Counted from the first letter of the stretch, positions 33,565 to 43,340 are shown. The stretch is 64,000 bases of DNA from JABDIY01 sp963803845 (GCA_963803845.1 CAWDNZ010000005.1:1054001-1118000), one strand, 5' to 3'. Numbers and translations: made by a program. Notes: generated by a model not told the origin, from the sequence alone.

Positions 33565-34068
33565 ATGGGAGAGCGAACGATCGTCCACACCGACGGGTCC
33601 TGTGACAATGGAGGCACCAAGGTTGGCGGTTGGGCGTGGGTGAACCTCGATGCCGGTACTCACGGCTGGGGCCGGCCCCCGACTCCCACCACAAATCAGC
33701 GAATGGAACTCGCAGCCGTGTTAGAGGCGATCTGCAGTCACCCTGACGGACCGCTAACGGTCGTGACCGACTCCCGATACGCCCAGCAGATGTATGAAGC
33801 CGGATGGATGGCTCGCTGGGAGCGGAACGGATGGGACCGCAAGACCTCGATGGCTGGACGAGAGAAGCCGGTGGAAAACCTTGACATCGTTGCGGCCTAC
33901 CATGCGGTCGCATCAGCGCACCCGGATCTGATCATCGCGTGGGTCAAGGGCCATGCCGGCGACGAAGGAAACGAAGCCGCAGATGTACTCGCCGGAAAAG
34001 CTGCCGTGTCCGGACCGGAGTGGACGCCACCATTCACCCCCGAACGTCCCCAGGTGTCGCTGTTCTGA
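33565..34068 (+). CDS. rnhA: Ribonuclease HI
   Basis: A 167-residue RNase HI, which cleaves the RNA strand of RNA-DNA hybrids. The active-site acids are all in place: D10 (VHTDGSC), E48 (NQRMELAAV), D69 (VVTDSRYA) and D140 (GNEAADVLA). The basic handle region (WMARWERNGWDRKTS) is present. The ATG at 33565 begins eight residues before the first catalytic strand. In-frame open sequence upstream is repeat copy C, not protein. Confidence 0.95.
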   Translation: MGERTIVHTDGSCDNGGTKVGGWAWVNLDAGTHGWGRPPTPTTNQRMELAAVLEAICSHPDGPLTVVTDSRYAQQMYEAGWMARWERNGWDRKTSMAGREKPVENLDIVAAYHAVASAHPDLIIAWVKGHAGDEGNEAADVLAGKAAVSGPEWTPPFTPERPQVSLF

Positions 34069-34191
34069 TAATGATCGATCCGACGCACGCTGCGGAGGCG
34101 AGAACCCACAACCTCGAACCCCTATAAACGGAACGGACATACCCTCAGAAGCCCTCGGTCATTTCGAGCGAAACCTTGCCGATAGAAAGTC

Positions 34192-34629
34192 GTGGGTTAC
34201 GACGAGCTAAGCCAACAGCCCGCAGCATCTGAACGAATTCAGCCCGCTGATCCTGAGTGGCTTCAAGCTGAATCGTTTCTGCCATCCGATCGAAACAAGT
34301 CGAGCAGCGCTACGCCATCGATGCTGGTAGCCGGATCATTACCATTGGCAACGGCAACGATTGCTCTGCTTTCGGGTCTCTCTGTTGAGGTCAGGGGAAG
34401 CGGTTCCTGGACACTGTCGAACACCTTGATGGCCCTCATGGCCACCGCCGTCATCGGGTTCGGCTGCGGAGCACTCCTGATCGCAATGTTTCGTGGTTGG
34501 AGCAAAGCAGGCTCGACCGGAAGATTCTTTCTCTTCGTCTTCATCACCCTCACCTATGGTCTCGCCGCCGTCGGGTCATGGGTGCTCTCCGTCGCCATTT
34601 CGATCACTCGGGATCCACCAGAGTGCTGA
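34192..34629 (+). CDS. Hypothetical membrane protein upstream of UbiA
   Basis: A 145-residue protein with a polar 42-residue N-terminus and three hydrophobic segments (about 44-62, 75-97, 112-135). It has no recognisable domain. The start is GTG at 34192 with a weak GAAAG ahead of it. Its stop overlaps the UbiA GTG by 7 bp, so it is coupled to the prenyltransferase and may assist it; that is inference. Confidence 0.65.
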   Translation: MGYDELSQQPAASERIQPADPEWLQAESFLPSDRNKSSSATPSMLVAGSLPLATATIALLSGLSVEVRGSGSWTLSNTLMALMATAVIGFGCGALLIAMFRGWSKAGSTGRFFLFVFITLTYGLAAVGSWVLSVAISITRDPPEC

Positions 34630-35483
34630 CACAACTCCCCACAGCTGCGAATGCTGGCTGGACTCGCGGGCGCGTGCTGGAACGGTTCCTCCGTGTGAGG
34701 AACGCGAAACTTCCAGTCGCAGTCTTCTTGGCCGTAGGCGTGACCCGCCAGGCAGAGACGCATACGCTCATCCTTGGCACCGCGGTTCTTGTTCTCACCT
34801 ACGGCTTCATCGCCGTGTACAACGACATCACCGATGTGGCGGCTGACCGCCTGAACCGGCGCCCGCTACCCCTGGCGACCGGAGAACTCACCGAGCGGGA
34901 CGCATTGATTCTCCTCGTCTGCCTTTTGGCGAGCATTTCGACCCTTTTAGCCTTCTGGTCTTCTGTTCCGGCCGCACTGTGTATCGCTGGGGTGAGTGCC
35001 GTCGGGTTCGCCTATTCCGCCCCGGGCTTGAGACTCTCGGATCGCGGGTTCGTTGGCGCAGCGTTCCTCGCTTCGGCCTATGTTGCTACGCCGCTCGTGC
35101 TCGGCACGGCACTGACCAACGGTTCACTCATTCGATCGGCGTGGGTTGCGGTGGTTGCTCTACCCTTCGCAATCGCCACATCTCTCTACAAAGACTTCGG
35201 CGACGAGAAGGGTGACGAGTCAATCGGTAAGGCAACACCATTGGTGCGATACGGCGATCAAGTGGTGCTGGAGGTTGCGATTTGTCTTCAGGTGATCGGG
35301 CTGGCCGCGGCGGCACTCTTTGCATTATTGGCCGAACAGTACGTGGGATGGTGGTTGCCGCTTGGCCTTGCAGGCTTAGGGCTATCGCTGGCGCTCCGCA
35401 CCCGGATGCGATCGAATTTGATAACGCTCCACAGATTCGCAACCACAGGCACCGTTGCGGCACTCGCAATGTTCATGGCCTAA
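34623..35483 (+). CDS. UbiA-family prenyltransferase
   Basis: A 286-residue integral-membrane prenyltransferase attaching isoprenoid chains to aromatic or other lipophilic acceptors. The two Asp-rich Mg-diphosphate motifs are NDITDVAAD (N67 to D75) and KDFGDEKGDE. Eight or nine hydrophobic helices follow the usual layout. The acceptor cannot be told; menaquinone, chlorophyll-like and archaeal-type lipid branches all share these motifs. GTG at 34623 is chosen because it gives normal family length and overlaps the upstream stop; a longer frame from 34497 reads through the other gene. Confidence 0.88.
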   Translation: MLTQLPTAANAGWTRGRVLERFLRVRNAKLPVAVFLAVGVTRQAETHTLILGTAVLVLTYGFIAVYNDITDVAADRLNRRPLPLATGELTERDALILLVCLLASISTLLAFWSSVPAALCIAGVSAVGFAYSAPGLRLSDRGFVGAAFLASAYVATPLVLGTALTNGSLIRSAWVAVVALPFAIATSLYKDFGDEKGDESIGKATPLVRYGDQVVLEVAICLQVIGLAAAALFALLAEQYVGWWLPLGLAGLGLSLALRTRMRSNLITLHRFATTGTVAALAMFMA

Positions 35484-35556
35484 TTCGATCGACCGACGAC
35501 ATCCCAAAGGCCGCGCCAAACCGGCCGGATTCACGTGGTCGGTCAGCGGCCTCGCC

Positions 35557-35666
35557 TGGCCGCTTGAAACGTCGGGAGCGAGCACCCTGGCAGATCCGGA
35601 GTTCGGATTTCAAACCTTCAGTCGGCCAGGTCGCTAGTTGGCGAACTCTGCTCCTGCCACGTCGCC
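35557..35666 (+). repeat. Dispersed intergenic repeat, copy D
   Basis: The head TGGCCGCTTGAAACGTCGGG leads into the degenerate hairpin GTTCGGATTTCAAACC and two sub-units, CGGCCAGGTCGC and CTGCCACGTCGCC, the latter preceded by GCGAACTCTGCTC as in copy C. It is the most diverged of the four copies and lies between ubiA and phnA. Confidence 0.75.
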
Positions 35667-35718
35667 ATTTCCCAACCGGAGACCAACGGGGGCCGGGTCG
35701 ATGGTGTAGACATCAGTC

Positions 35719-36042
35719 ATGAGTAGCTCCCCCGATTGCCCGGTTTGCACGATGCCGGATCCGCTGATCTCCCCCGACGGCTACGAGTGCGCAACGTGTG
35801 GTCACGAATGGTTCGCCGACCTCGATGCGATTGGTGAAGTCCGAGACGCCAACGGCAACCTCTTAGTTGATGGCGACGATGTGGTTGTGGTGAAGGACCT
35901 CAAGCTCGATGGCAAGACCGGTGGCGTGAAGATCGGGACCAAAGTGAAGTCGATTCGATTGATCCCAGGTGATCATCCGATCGATGGGAAGATCGATGGC
36001 CGAGGAATTCTGATCATGGCCGACAAGGTGAAGAAGGCCTAA
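35719..36042 (+). CDS. PhnA/YjdM zinc-ribbon protein
   Basis: A 107-residue PhnA-family protein. An N-terminal zinc ribbon uses C7/C10 (CPVC) and C24/C27 (CATC), and the C-terminal PhnA beta domain is recognisable in DGDDVVVVKDLKLDGKTGGVKIGTKVKSIRL. Despite its historical name the family is not shown to cleave phosphonates; its role is unclear. It is transcribed in the same direction as the lipid-synthase operon but separated by 135 bp with a hairpin. Confidence 0.93.
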   Translation: MSSSPDCPVCTMPDPLISPDGYECATCGHEWFADLDAIGEVRDANGNLLVDGDDVVVVKDLKLDGKTGGVKIGTKVKSIRLIPGDHPIDGKIDGRGILIMADKVKKA

Positions 36043-36091
36043 CGAGAGCGAGCGACGGCGCTTCGTCTCATCGGGCGGACCAGGAAGGACC

Positions 36092-36113
36092 GCATTACCT
36101 TGCGGTAACGTGC
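36092..36113. other. Hairpin in the leader region of the PUFA-synthase operon
   Basis: TTACC-TTGC-GGTAA is a 5-bp stem inside broader symmetry GCA...TGC, located midway between the phnA stop and the pfaD start. It could be the phnA terminator or an operator for the large operon; the sequence does not decide. Confidence 0.3.
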
Positions 36114-36177
36114 GGGGGGCGCCACGGCTCACTCTCCCCTTGGCGTTAGCCTCTCCGGTGGGGTGAAGAGCTGAAGC

Positions 36178-37878
36178 GTGAGGGCTGACCAAGTGAACAG
36201 AAGGAGTGGGTTACCGCCGGTCGCAGACTGGTCCGGAGACACGACCCCTTCCTTCGACCCCACCGAACTCGTTGAAGCCATTCAGCACGTAAGAGAAACG
36301 GCCTACGTGGTGGTGGACCCTGCGACCGGCCAAAGAGGAATCGCCTCGGGCGGTGCGATCCACACCCCAGCTGCAAACGGAAACGGTGCAAGCACTGGAC
36401 TGCCGGTGACGGCGATCTTGCCGCCGCTGTATCCAGAATGGCTCGGAGATCGCAGCTTCAACGAAGCGCACGGGACCCGCTTTCCCTACGTGAGCGGTGC
36501 CATGGCCAACGGCATCGCCACCACGCGGTTGGTGATCGAAATGGCCAGGAATGGATTTCTTGGATTCTTCGGAGCTGGTGGACTCTCCTATGACCGGGTG
36601 TCCGTTGCAATCGACGAGCTGATCGCTGCGCTTGGTCACGACGGACTGCCCTGGGGATGCAATCTGATCCATTCGCCGAACGAGCCTGCCCTCGAGGCGG
36701 CCGTCGCAGACATGTACATCGAGCGTGGAGTCCGCCGGGTCTCGGCGGCTGCGTATATGACGCTCACGCCTGCAGTCGTTCGCTATGCCTACAGCGGGGT
36801 CACCCTCGATGCGTCCGGCATCGTTCATCGGCCGAACATGGTTTTCGCCAAGATCTCCCGCCCCGAAGTTGCCCGTCACTTCATGAATCCAGCCCCCCAG
36901 CAACTCCTCGACGGATTGGTTGCCACAGGCAAGCTGACCGCCGAAGAGGCTCGGATTGGTTCCGCCTTGCCAGTTGCAGAGGACTTCACCGTCGAGAGTG
37001 ACAGCGGCGGCCATACCGACAACCGGCCGCTGGGGCCATTGTTCTCAGCGATTCAGGCGGTCCGAGATGAGGTTCAAGGCAAGCGCAACTATGCCCGGCC
37101 CATCCGCCTGGGTGCCGCCGGTGGCATTGGCACACCTCAGGCGGTCGCCGCAGCCTTCGCCCTGGGAGCGTCCTACGTACTCACTGGCACTGTCAACCAG
37201 GCCTGCGTCGAGTCTGGCCTTGCAGCCGACGGCAAAGAAATGCTGGCGAAAGCGGACATCGCCGATATCGCTATGGCACCTGCCGCCGACATGTTCGAAC
37301 TGGGTGTCGAGCTTCAGGTACTCAAGCGGGGCACGATGTTCGCTCCCCGAGCCAAGCAGCTGTACACCCTCTACCGGAGCTACCCATCCCTGGATTCGAT
37401 CCCGGCCCATGAGGTAGCCGAGCTGGAAACAAGAGTCCTTGGGATGTCGATCCAGGAATGCTGGGAAAGCACCCGGGCGTTCTGGCTGGAGCGGGACCCC
37501 GACCAGGTCGCGAAGGCCGAGGCCGACCCCCGCCACAAGATGGCCCTCACGTTCCGCAGTTACCTGGGACTCTCCAGCCGGTGGGCGATCGACGGGCATC
37601 AGCCCCGCCGGATGGATTATCAGATCTGGTGCGGTCCAGCGATGGGTGCATTCAATGCCTGGACCCAAGGATCATTCCTGGCCGAACCCGAGAATCGTTC
37701 AGTGGTCCAGGTTGGTCTGAACCTGATGGAAGGTGCGGCGGTGATCACCCGAGCCCATCAGTTCCGAAGCTACGGGGTCCCCGTCCCGCCGTCTGCCTTC
37801 CACTATTCGCCCCGCCCGTTCCAGGTGGCCGATGCCTGGTCACCCACTTCAGAACTCGCAAGGACTGCCCAGCAATGA
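36178..37878 (+). CDS. pfaD: PfaD-type trans-acting enoyl reductase of PUFA synthase
   Basis: A 566-residue FMN-dependent enoyl reductase of the 2-nitropropane-dioxygenase fold that saturates selected double bonds on the growing acyl-ACP in trans. Landmarks of the PfaD family are YVSGAMANGIATTRLVIEM, GFLGFFGAGGLSYDRV, WGCNLIHSPNEPALE, the RPIRLGAAGGIGTPQAVAAA flavin segment, and the C-terminal KMALTFRSYLGLSSRWA and DYQIWCGPAMGAFN blocks. The start is GTG at 36178 (a second GTG at 36193 is possible). Its stop overlaps the next ATG as ATGA. It is the first gene of the operon, an order I recall from terrestrial myxobacteria rather than marine gammaproteobacteria. Confidence 0.95.
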   Translation: MRADQVNRRSGLPPVADWSGDTTPSFDPTELVEAIQHVRETAYVVVDPATGQRGIASGGAIHTPAANGNGASTGLPVTAILPPLYPEWLGDRSFNEAHGTRFPYVSGAMANGIATTRLVIEMARNGFLGFFGAGGLSYDRVSVAIDELIAALGHDGLPWGCNLIHSPNEPALEAAVADMYIERGVRRVSAAAYMTLTPAVVRYAYSGVTLDASGIVHRPNMVFAKISRPEVARHFMNPAPQQLLDGLVATGKLTAEEARIGSALPVAEDFTVESDSGGHTDNRPLGPLFSAIQAVRDEVQGKRNYARPIRLGAAGGIGTPQAVAAAFALGASYVLTGTVNQACVESGLAADGKEMLAKADIADIAMAPAADMFELGVELQVLKRGTMFAPRAKQLYTLYRSYPSLDSIPAHEVAELETRVLGMSIQECWESTRAFWLERDPDQVAKAEADPRHKMALTFRSYLGLSSRWAIDGHQPRRMDYQIWCGPAMGAFNAWTQGSFLAEPENRSVVQVGLNLMEGAAVITRAHQFRSYGVPVPPSAFHYSPRPFQVADAWSPTSELARTAQQ

Positions 37879-40800
37879 CCCACCACCCGCGCCAACCGAT
37901 CGCCGTTGTGGGCGTTTCCGCTCTGTTTCCCGGCTCGGTCGACAACACCGGTTTCTGGACCGACATCCTTGCCGGCACCGACCGGATCACCGATGTGCCT
38001 CCCAGCCATTGGCTGATCGACGATCACTATGACTCCGATCAGGCTGCACCCGACAAGACCTACGGTCGCCGGGGTGGTTTCCTCGGACCGGTGGATTTGG
38101 ACGTTATGGGATTCGGAATCCCGCCAACGATGGTGCCCTCCACCGATACCGCTCAACTCCTAGCGCTCATCGTGGCCCAACGGGTGCTGGACGATGCCAT
38201 CGCCGGCCAGTTCAGCGAACTGGATCGGTCGCGGGCGTCGGTGATTCTTGGGGTCACCTCAGGCCAGGAACTCTTTGGCGCCATGGCCAGCCGCATGAGC
38301 AGACCAATGTGGCTCCAGGGCATGCGAAGGGCCGGTGTTCCCGAGGACGTTGCTCTGGCGGCATGCGAACAGATTGCCGACCTGCATCCGGAATGGACCG
38401 AGAGCACCTTTCCAGGGCTTTTGGGCAACGTGGTGGCGGGACGGATCGCCAACAGAATGGACCTGGGCGGAACCAACTGCGTCACCGATGCGGCCTGTGC
38501 CTCATCCTTCTCGGCGTTGTCCATGGGTGTCAACGAGCTCTACCTCGGCGATAGCGATCTCGTCATCGCCGGCGGGGTGGACACCATGAACGACATCTTC
38601 ATGTACATGTGTTTCTCCAAGACTCCGGCGCTCTCGTCCTCCGAAGACATCCGGCCGTTCTCCGACAGTGCCGACGGCACAATGCTCGGTGAAGGGATTG
38701 GAATGGTTGCGATCAAACGCCTTTCCGACGCCGAGCGAGATGGCAACCGGATCTACTGCGTGATCAACGGCATTGGCGCAAGCTCCGATGGTCGTTCCAA
38801 GAGCGTCTATGCGCCCGTTTCCAGTGGCCAGGCACGGGCACTCGACAATGCCTATGCGAAAACGGGATACACACCGGACACGGTCGAACTGATCGAGGCC
38901 CACGGCACCGGCACCGTCGCCGGCGATGCCGCTGAATTCGGCGGACTGGAAATTGCTTTCAAGAACAGCGGCCGGGCTGACCGTCAATGGTGCGCCCTCG
39001 GTTCGGTGAAGAGCCAGATCGGGCATACCAAGGCCGCCGCCGGCGCAGCGGGGCTGATCAAGGTCATCCTGGGACTGCACAACAAGGTGCTGCCCCCAAC
39101 CGCAAAGGTTGATGCGCCCAATCCCCTACTGGACCTCGAGAACTCCCCGTTCTATTTGAACACCAGTCCGCGCCCCTGGGTCAGGGGCTCAGATCACGAG
39201 CGCCGGGGATCGGTCAGCTCGTTTGGTTTTGGTGGTTCAAACTTCCATGTTGCGTTGTCCGAGTACACCGGCCCCGGGGTCACGGCTCCCCGCTTACGCA
39301 CCGCTGACGCCGAATTGGTTGTCTTGTGTGGCGACGATGGAGCCGGGGTTACCGCTCAGGCCCAGGTTCATCTGGCTGCCGCCACGGTCGCTGGTTATCT
39401 CCCCTACCTGGCCCAGACCAGCCAACGTTCCTACCGTGCTGACGCCGCAGCCCGACTCTCACTGGTTGCTGCCACCGAAGAAGACCTTCAGACCAGGCTT
39501 GCTCAGGCGATCGATCGCATCCAAAACAATCCCGCCGAATCGTTCTCAACACCCGATGGAATACACTACGGCGTGGGTCATCCCACCGGCGAGGTCGCCC
39601 TACTTTTTCCCGGACAGGGAAGCCAATACCTCGGGATGGGGAGCGAGCTGGCCCGCTATCACACAGCTGCGCTGAAACCGTGGGACCTCGCAGCTGATTT
39701 GAATTGGGGCGAAACCAGTCTTCAAGAGGTTGTCTTTCCTCGCACGTCATTCGCTCCGAACGCCAAGCAGTTGCAAGAGGCGACGCTTACCTCCACCGAA
39801 TGGGCTCAGCCAGCCATCGGAGCTGCCAGCCTTGGGATTCTTTCGCTCCTGCGCCAAATTGGCATCTCGCCAGCGCACACCGGTGGACACAGCTTCGGTG
39901 AAATCACCGCTTTGCATGCCGCCGGTGTCCTCAGTCAAGTGGACATGCTTAGGGTGGCACGCCGCCGAGGTGAGTTGATGGCTGAAGCGGCCCAGACCGC
40001 TGGAGCCATGACCGCCGTTGCACTGCCGATCGAAAAAGTCAGGGAAATCCTCGACTCTTCCGGCATTGAGGTGGTTGTGGCCAATCACAACAGTCAGTCT
40101 CAGGTGGTGCTGTCCGGACCAACCGACGCCATCGAAAGAGTGGAAGCCCACTTCAAGACCAACGGTACGACGGCCAAGCGACTACCCGTCGCAACGGCGT
40201 TCCATTCACCGGTTGTCAGCGGGGCCAGCGAAGCCTTCACCAACTTCCTCGACTCGGTTGAGTTCAATGAGCCTGGGCTTCCCGTCTATGCCAATGAGAC
40301 GGCGGCGCCGTACCCCCACCAGCCCGAGGAAATGCGTTCGCAACTGGGGCGGCAATTGGCCAACCCCGTCCGATTCGTCGAGATGATCGAAGGCATGCAC
40401 CACGCCGGTGCGCGAGTCTTTGTGGAGGTCGGTCCCTCATCGATCCTTACGGGCCTGGTGAAGAAGATCCTCCGGGGCCGTGATCATCGGGCGATCACAT
40501 TGGACTCGAAGAAGAAGCCAGGCGTCAGGGCATTTCTGTCTGGGCTCGGGCAGTTGGTTGCGGCTGGCGTACCGATGGACCTCGGGTCGCTGTGGACTGA
40601 ATACGCCGCGGCACAGAATCCTCACGAACTCGCTTCCCCCAAACTGACGATCGCAATCAACGGTGCCAATCACGACAAGCCGTATCCGCCGGCTGACCTC
40701 AGCGAACTTGCCGGCCCCAACCAGCCGAGCGCAAACGAACTTCCACCAACTCATCAATCTGAACGGATTCCCACTCCACTCATGTCTTCTCCTACCCCAA

Positions 40801-43340
40801 GCACTCCCCCCGTCAGTTCAAACGGGCACACAGCATCGGCTGACAATGGCCACCTACCTCCCAAGAACCCCGGTGTGCCGCCGGCGCCTACATTGGCCCC
40901 CGCGACGGGAGTGCTGGAGGCATACGCCGCCATCCAGAACCAGACCGCCCAGGCGCATGCGGACTACGTGAAGGCGATGGCTCAGGTGCACAGCACGTTC
41001 CTTGCTGCCGCCCAGCAGAGCGTGACTGTTCTAGGCCAGCTTGCCGGTGGAGTTACCACTCATGTTGCGCCCTCCCGCCCTTCGGTGCCGGCGCCCACAC
41101 CAGCAACAATCGTGGTTCCTGCGCCCGCGCCGGTGCAACCGGCAGCCCCGGATTTCGTTACGCCGATTCCCGCCGCGACGATCCCCCAACCTGTTCCGGT
41201 GGAGCGCCTACCCGAACCTGTTCCAGTTGCCGCTGCTCCCGCCCTGGTGATCGCTGCCCCGGTGGCGGCGCCGGTGGAGACGACCGCTGGCAACGACGAC
41301 CTCACCATGGTGCTCCTCGGCGTGGTCTCGGAGAAAACCGGCTACCCCACCGAGATGCTGTCCATGGAAATGGGACTCGAAAGCGACCTCGGGATCGACT
41401 CAATCAAACGAGTCGAAATTCTCTCCGGCATGGAAGAAGCCGTCCCTGGACTCCCCGAAGTCGACCTCCAAGTCATGGCCGACCTCGTCACCCTCGGCGA
41501 GATCGTCAACTACATGGCATCACAAGTAACACCAACAGAAGCAACTCCCCCGGTGGCGGCGCCGGTGGAGACGACCGCTGGCAACGACGACCTCACCATG
41601 GTGCTCCTCGGCGTGGTCTCGGAGAAAACCGGCTACCCCACCGAGATGCTGTCCATGGAAATGGGACTCGAAAGCGACCTCGGGATCGACTCAATCAAAC
41701 GAGTCGAAATTCTCTCCGGCATGGAAGAAGCCGTCCCTGGACTCCCCGAAGTCGACCTCCAAGTCATGGCCGACCTCGTCACCCTCGGCGAGATCGTCAA
41801 CTACATGGCATCACAAGTAACAACTCCGTCAGGAGGAAGCAGTTCCGCCGCAAATTTTAAGACGCCGGCGGGCCCCACGCTCTCACGCTTCGTACTCCAG
41901 ACCGTGCTCGCTCCGCCTTCGGGTGAGCGGATGGCCGGACTCTCCTCCGGCCGCATCGCGGTTACCAGCGACGGTGGCGATGTTGCCCCTCGCCTGGTCA
42001 CGGCTCTGCGATCTGCGGGGATCTACGCGGAACACACCGATGAGGTAGTAGCGGCGCATACCGGAGTCATATTCCTCGGCGGGCTGCGACCGGTTGCAGA
42101 CGTCAATGATGCGATCGCTCTCAATCGGCAGGGCTTCGCCGCCGCTAGGGCAATGGCTAGAAACTCCGAAGCCAGATTGTTCGTTGCTGTGTCTGGACTA
42201 GGGGGGAAATTTGGTACCGACGGAGCGTCCGGTGCCGCCACCTGGTCGGCCGGACTCATCGCCCTTGCCAGAACAGCTGCTGTCGAATGGCCGGAAACCT
42301 CGGTGAAGGCAATCGACATGCAGCCCGAGGGCGACGACGCCGAACGAATCGCGTCGGCGATTGCCAACGAACTGTTGACCGGTGGCCCCGAGCGCGAAGT
42401 TGGACTGACGAATGGGCAACGCTTCTCGCTGCGCAGTGCTCCGATAGAAGTGCAGCCGGGCCAAATGCCTTTGGGTCCCGACGATGTCATCGTGGTCTCC
42501 GGTGGAGCGCGGGGAGTCACCGCCGCAACGATGATCGAGCTCGCTCTCGAATCGGGTGCCAAGTTTGTTCTCCTCGGACGCTCCGCTCTGCAGGTTGAGC
42601 CAGCGAACTGCGCATCGGCCACCGGCGACACAGAGCTGAAGAAAGTGCTCTTGGCGGAAGCCAAAACGTCAGGCACGATGCCAACCCCCGCGGAACTGTC
42701 TCGACAGGTCTCCAGCGTTCTGGCCAATCGTGAAATCCGGTCGACAATCGCCGCTATCGACTCAGCCGGCGGTCGGGCTTGCTACGAAGCGATCGATGTT
42801 ACCGACACCGTGACGCTGGCCGAGCTGTTCACAAAAATCCGCGCCACGGTGGGCCCAATCACCGGAGTTGTTCACGGGGCGGGAGTCCTGGCTGATCGCC
42901 TGATAGAAGACAAGACCGACGACCAATTCGATCTCGTGTTCAACACCAAGGTGCAGGGCCTTCGGGCTCTGCTTGCCGCGACGGAAAGCGACCAACTGAA
43001 GCTCCTCTTGCTCTTCTCCTCCGTAGCTGCCCGGACCGGGAATCGGGGTCAGGTGGACTATGCCATGGCGAACGAAGTGCTGAACAAGGTGGCGGTTTCA
43101 GAAGCGTTCCGGCGCGGTCCGACCTGTGGTGTAAAGGCTCTGGGCTGGGGTCCATGGGACGGCGGGATGGTGACCCCGTCGCTCCGGTCCCACTTCGAGT
43201 CCATGGGGGTGAGCCTGATCCCGCTGCACGAGGGAGCCCGCATGCTGGTGGATGAGGTGCGCAGCCCCCAGACCGATCAGATTGAATTGGTGCTTGGAGG
43301 CGGCGTTCTTCAAAGTGTTTCGCCGGCGCCTGTTTCGTGA
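37875..43340 (+). CDS. pfaA: PUFA synthase subunit PfaA-like: KS-AT-ACP-ACP-KR
   Basis: A 1821-residue iterative megasynthase. Ketosynthase (about 6-455): catalytic C208 in DAACASS, His in EAHGTGT and KSQIGHT. Acyltransferase (about 575-880): FPGQG and nucleophile S673 in GHSFGE, with AFHSP suggesting malonyl specificity. A Pro/Ala-rich linker (about 950-1130) follows. Two acyl carrier domains carry phosphopantetheine serines S1176 and S1273, each in LGIDSIKRVEIL. Ketoreductase (about 1500-1821): NADPH loop GGARGVT at 1543, catalytic Y1729 in VDYAMAN. Marine homologues usually have five or more ACPs and a further dehydratase at the C-terminus; both extras are missing here. Coupled on both sides (ATGA and GTGA). 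Confidence 0.96.
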   Translation: MTHHPRQPIAVVGVSALFPGSVDNTGFWTDILAGTDRITDVPPSHWLIDDHYDSDQAAPDKTYGRRGGFLGPVDLDVMGFGIPPTMVPSTDTAQLLALIVAQRVLDDAIAGQFSELDRSRASVILGVTSGQELFGAMASRMSRPMWLQGMRRAGVPEDVALAACEQIADLHPEWTESTFPGLLGNVVAGRIANRMDLGGTNCVTDAACASSFSALSMGVNELYLGDSDLVIAGGVDTMNDIFMYMCFSKTPALSSSEDIRPFSDSADGTMLGEGIGMVAIKRLSDAERDGNRIYCVINGIGASSDGRSKSVYAPVSSGQARALDNAYAKTGYTPDTVELIEAHGTGTVAGDAAEFGGLEIAFKNSGRADRQWCALGSVKSQIGHTKAAAGAAGLIKVILGLHNKVLPPTAKVDAPNPLLDLENSPFYLNTSPRPWVRGSDHERRGSVSSFGFGGSNFHVALSEYTGPGVTAPRLRTADAELVVLCGDDGAGVTAQAQVHLAAATVAGYLPYLAQTSQRSYRADAAARLSLVAATEEDLQTRLAQAIDRIQNNPAESFSTPDGIHYGVGHPTGEVALLFPGQGSQYLGMGSELARYHTAALKPWDLAADLNWGETSLQEVVFPRTSFAPNAKQLQEATLTSTEWAQPAIGAASLGILSLLRQIGISPAHTGGHSFGEITALHAAGVLSQVDMLRVARRRGELMAEAAQTAGAMTAVALPIEKVREILDSSGIEVVVANHNSQSQVVLSGPTDAIERVEAHFKTNGTTAKRLPVATAFHSPVVSGASEAFTNFLDSVEFNEPGLPVYANETAAPYPHQPEEMRSQLGRQLANPVRFVEMIEGMHHAGARVFVEVGPSSILTGLVKKILRGRDHRAITLDSKKKPGVRAFLSGLGQLVAAGVPMDLGSLWTEYAAAQNPHELASPKLTIAINGANHDKPYPPADLSELAGPNQPSANELPPTHQSERIPTPLMSSPTPSTPPVSSNGHTASADNGHLPPKNPGVPPAPTLAPATGVLEAYAAIQNQTAQAHADYVKAMAQVHSTFLAAAQQSVTVLGQLAGGVTTHVAPSRPSVPAPTPATIVVPAPAPVQPAAPDFVTPIPAATIPQPVPVERLPEPVPVAAAPALVIAAPVAAPVETTAGNDDLTMVLLGVVSEKTGYPTEMLSMEMGLESDLGIDSIKRVEILSGMEEAVPGLPEVDLQVMADLVTLGEIVNYMASQVTPTEATPPVAAPVETTAGNDDLTMVLLGVVSEKTGYPTEMLSMEMGLESDLGIDSIKRVEILSGMEEAVPGLPEVDLQVMADLVTLGEIVNYMASQVTTPSGGSSSAANFKTPAGPTLSRFVLQTVLAPPSGERMAGLSSGRIAVTSDGGDVAPRLVTALRSAGIYAEHTDEVVAAHTGVIFLGGLRPVADVNDAIALNRQGFAAARAMARNSEARLFVAVSGLGGKFGTDGASGAATWSAGLIALARTAAVEWPETSVKAIDMQPEGDDAERIASAIANELLTGGPEREVGLTNGQRFSLRSAPIEVQPGQMPLGPDDVIVVSGGARGVTAATMIELALESGAKFVLLGRSALQVEPANCASATGDTELKKVLLAEAKTSGTMPTPAELSRQVSSVLANREIRSTIAAIDSAGGRACYEAIDVTDTVTLAELFTKIRATVGPITGVVHGAGVLADRLIEDKTDDQFDLVFNTKVQGLRALLAATESDQLKLLLLFSSVAARTGNRGQVDYAMANEVLNKVAVSEAFRRGPTCGVKALGWGPWDGGMVTPSLRSHFESMGVSLIPLHEGARMLVDEVRSPQTDQIELVLGGGVLQSVSPAPVS
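41257..41822 (+). repeat. Perfect 275-bp tandem duplication encoding the two ACPs
   Basis: Positions 41257-41531 and 41548-41822 appear identical over 275 bp, in frame, with a period of 291 bp (97 codons) and a diverged 16-bp connector. The unit covers a whole carrier domain with its Val/Ala-Pro linker. Absence even of silent differences points to very recent duplication or ongoing gene conversion; copy number may vary between strains or assemblies. Confidence 0.9.

Noticed and set aside
23676..35666. Integron cassette array with attC sites
   Set aside because: The repeats lack the GTTRRRY/RYYYAAC core sites, genes point both ways, and no integron integrase is present.
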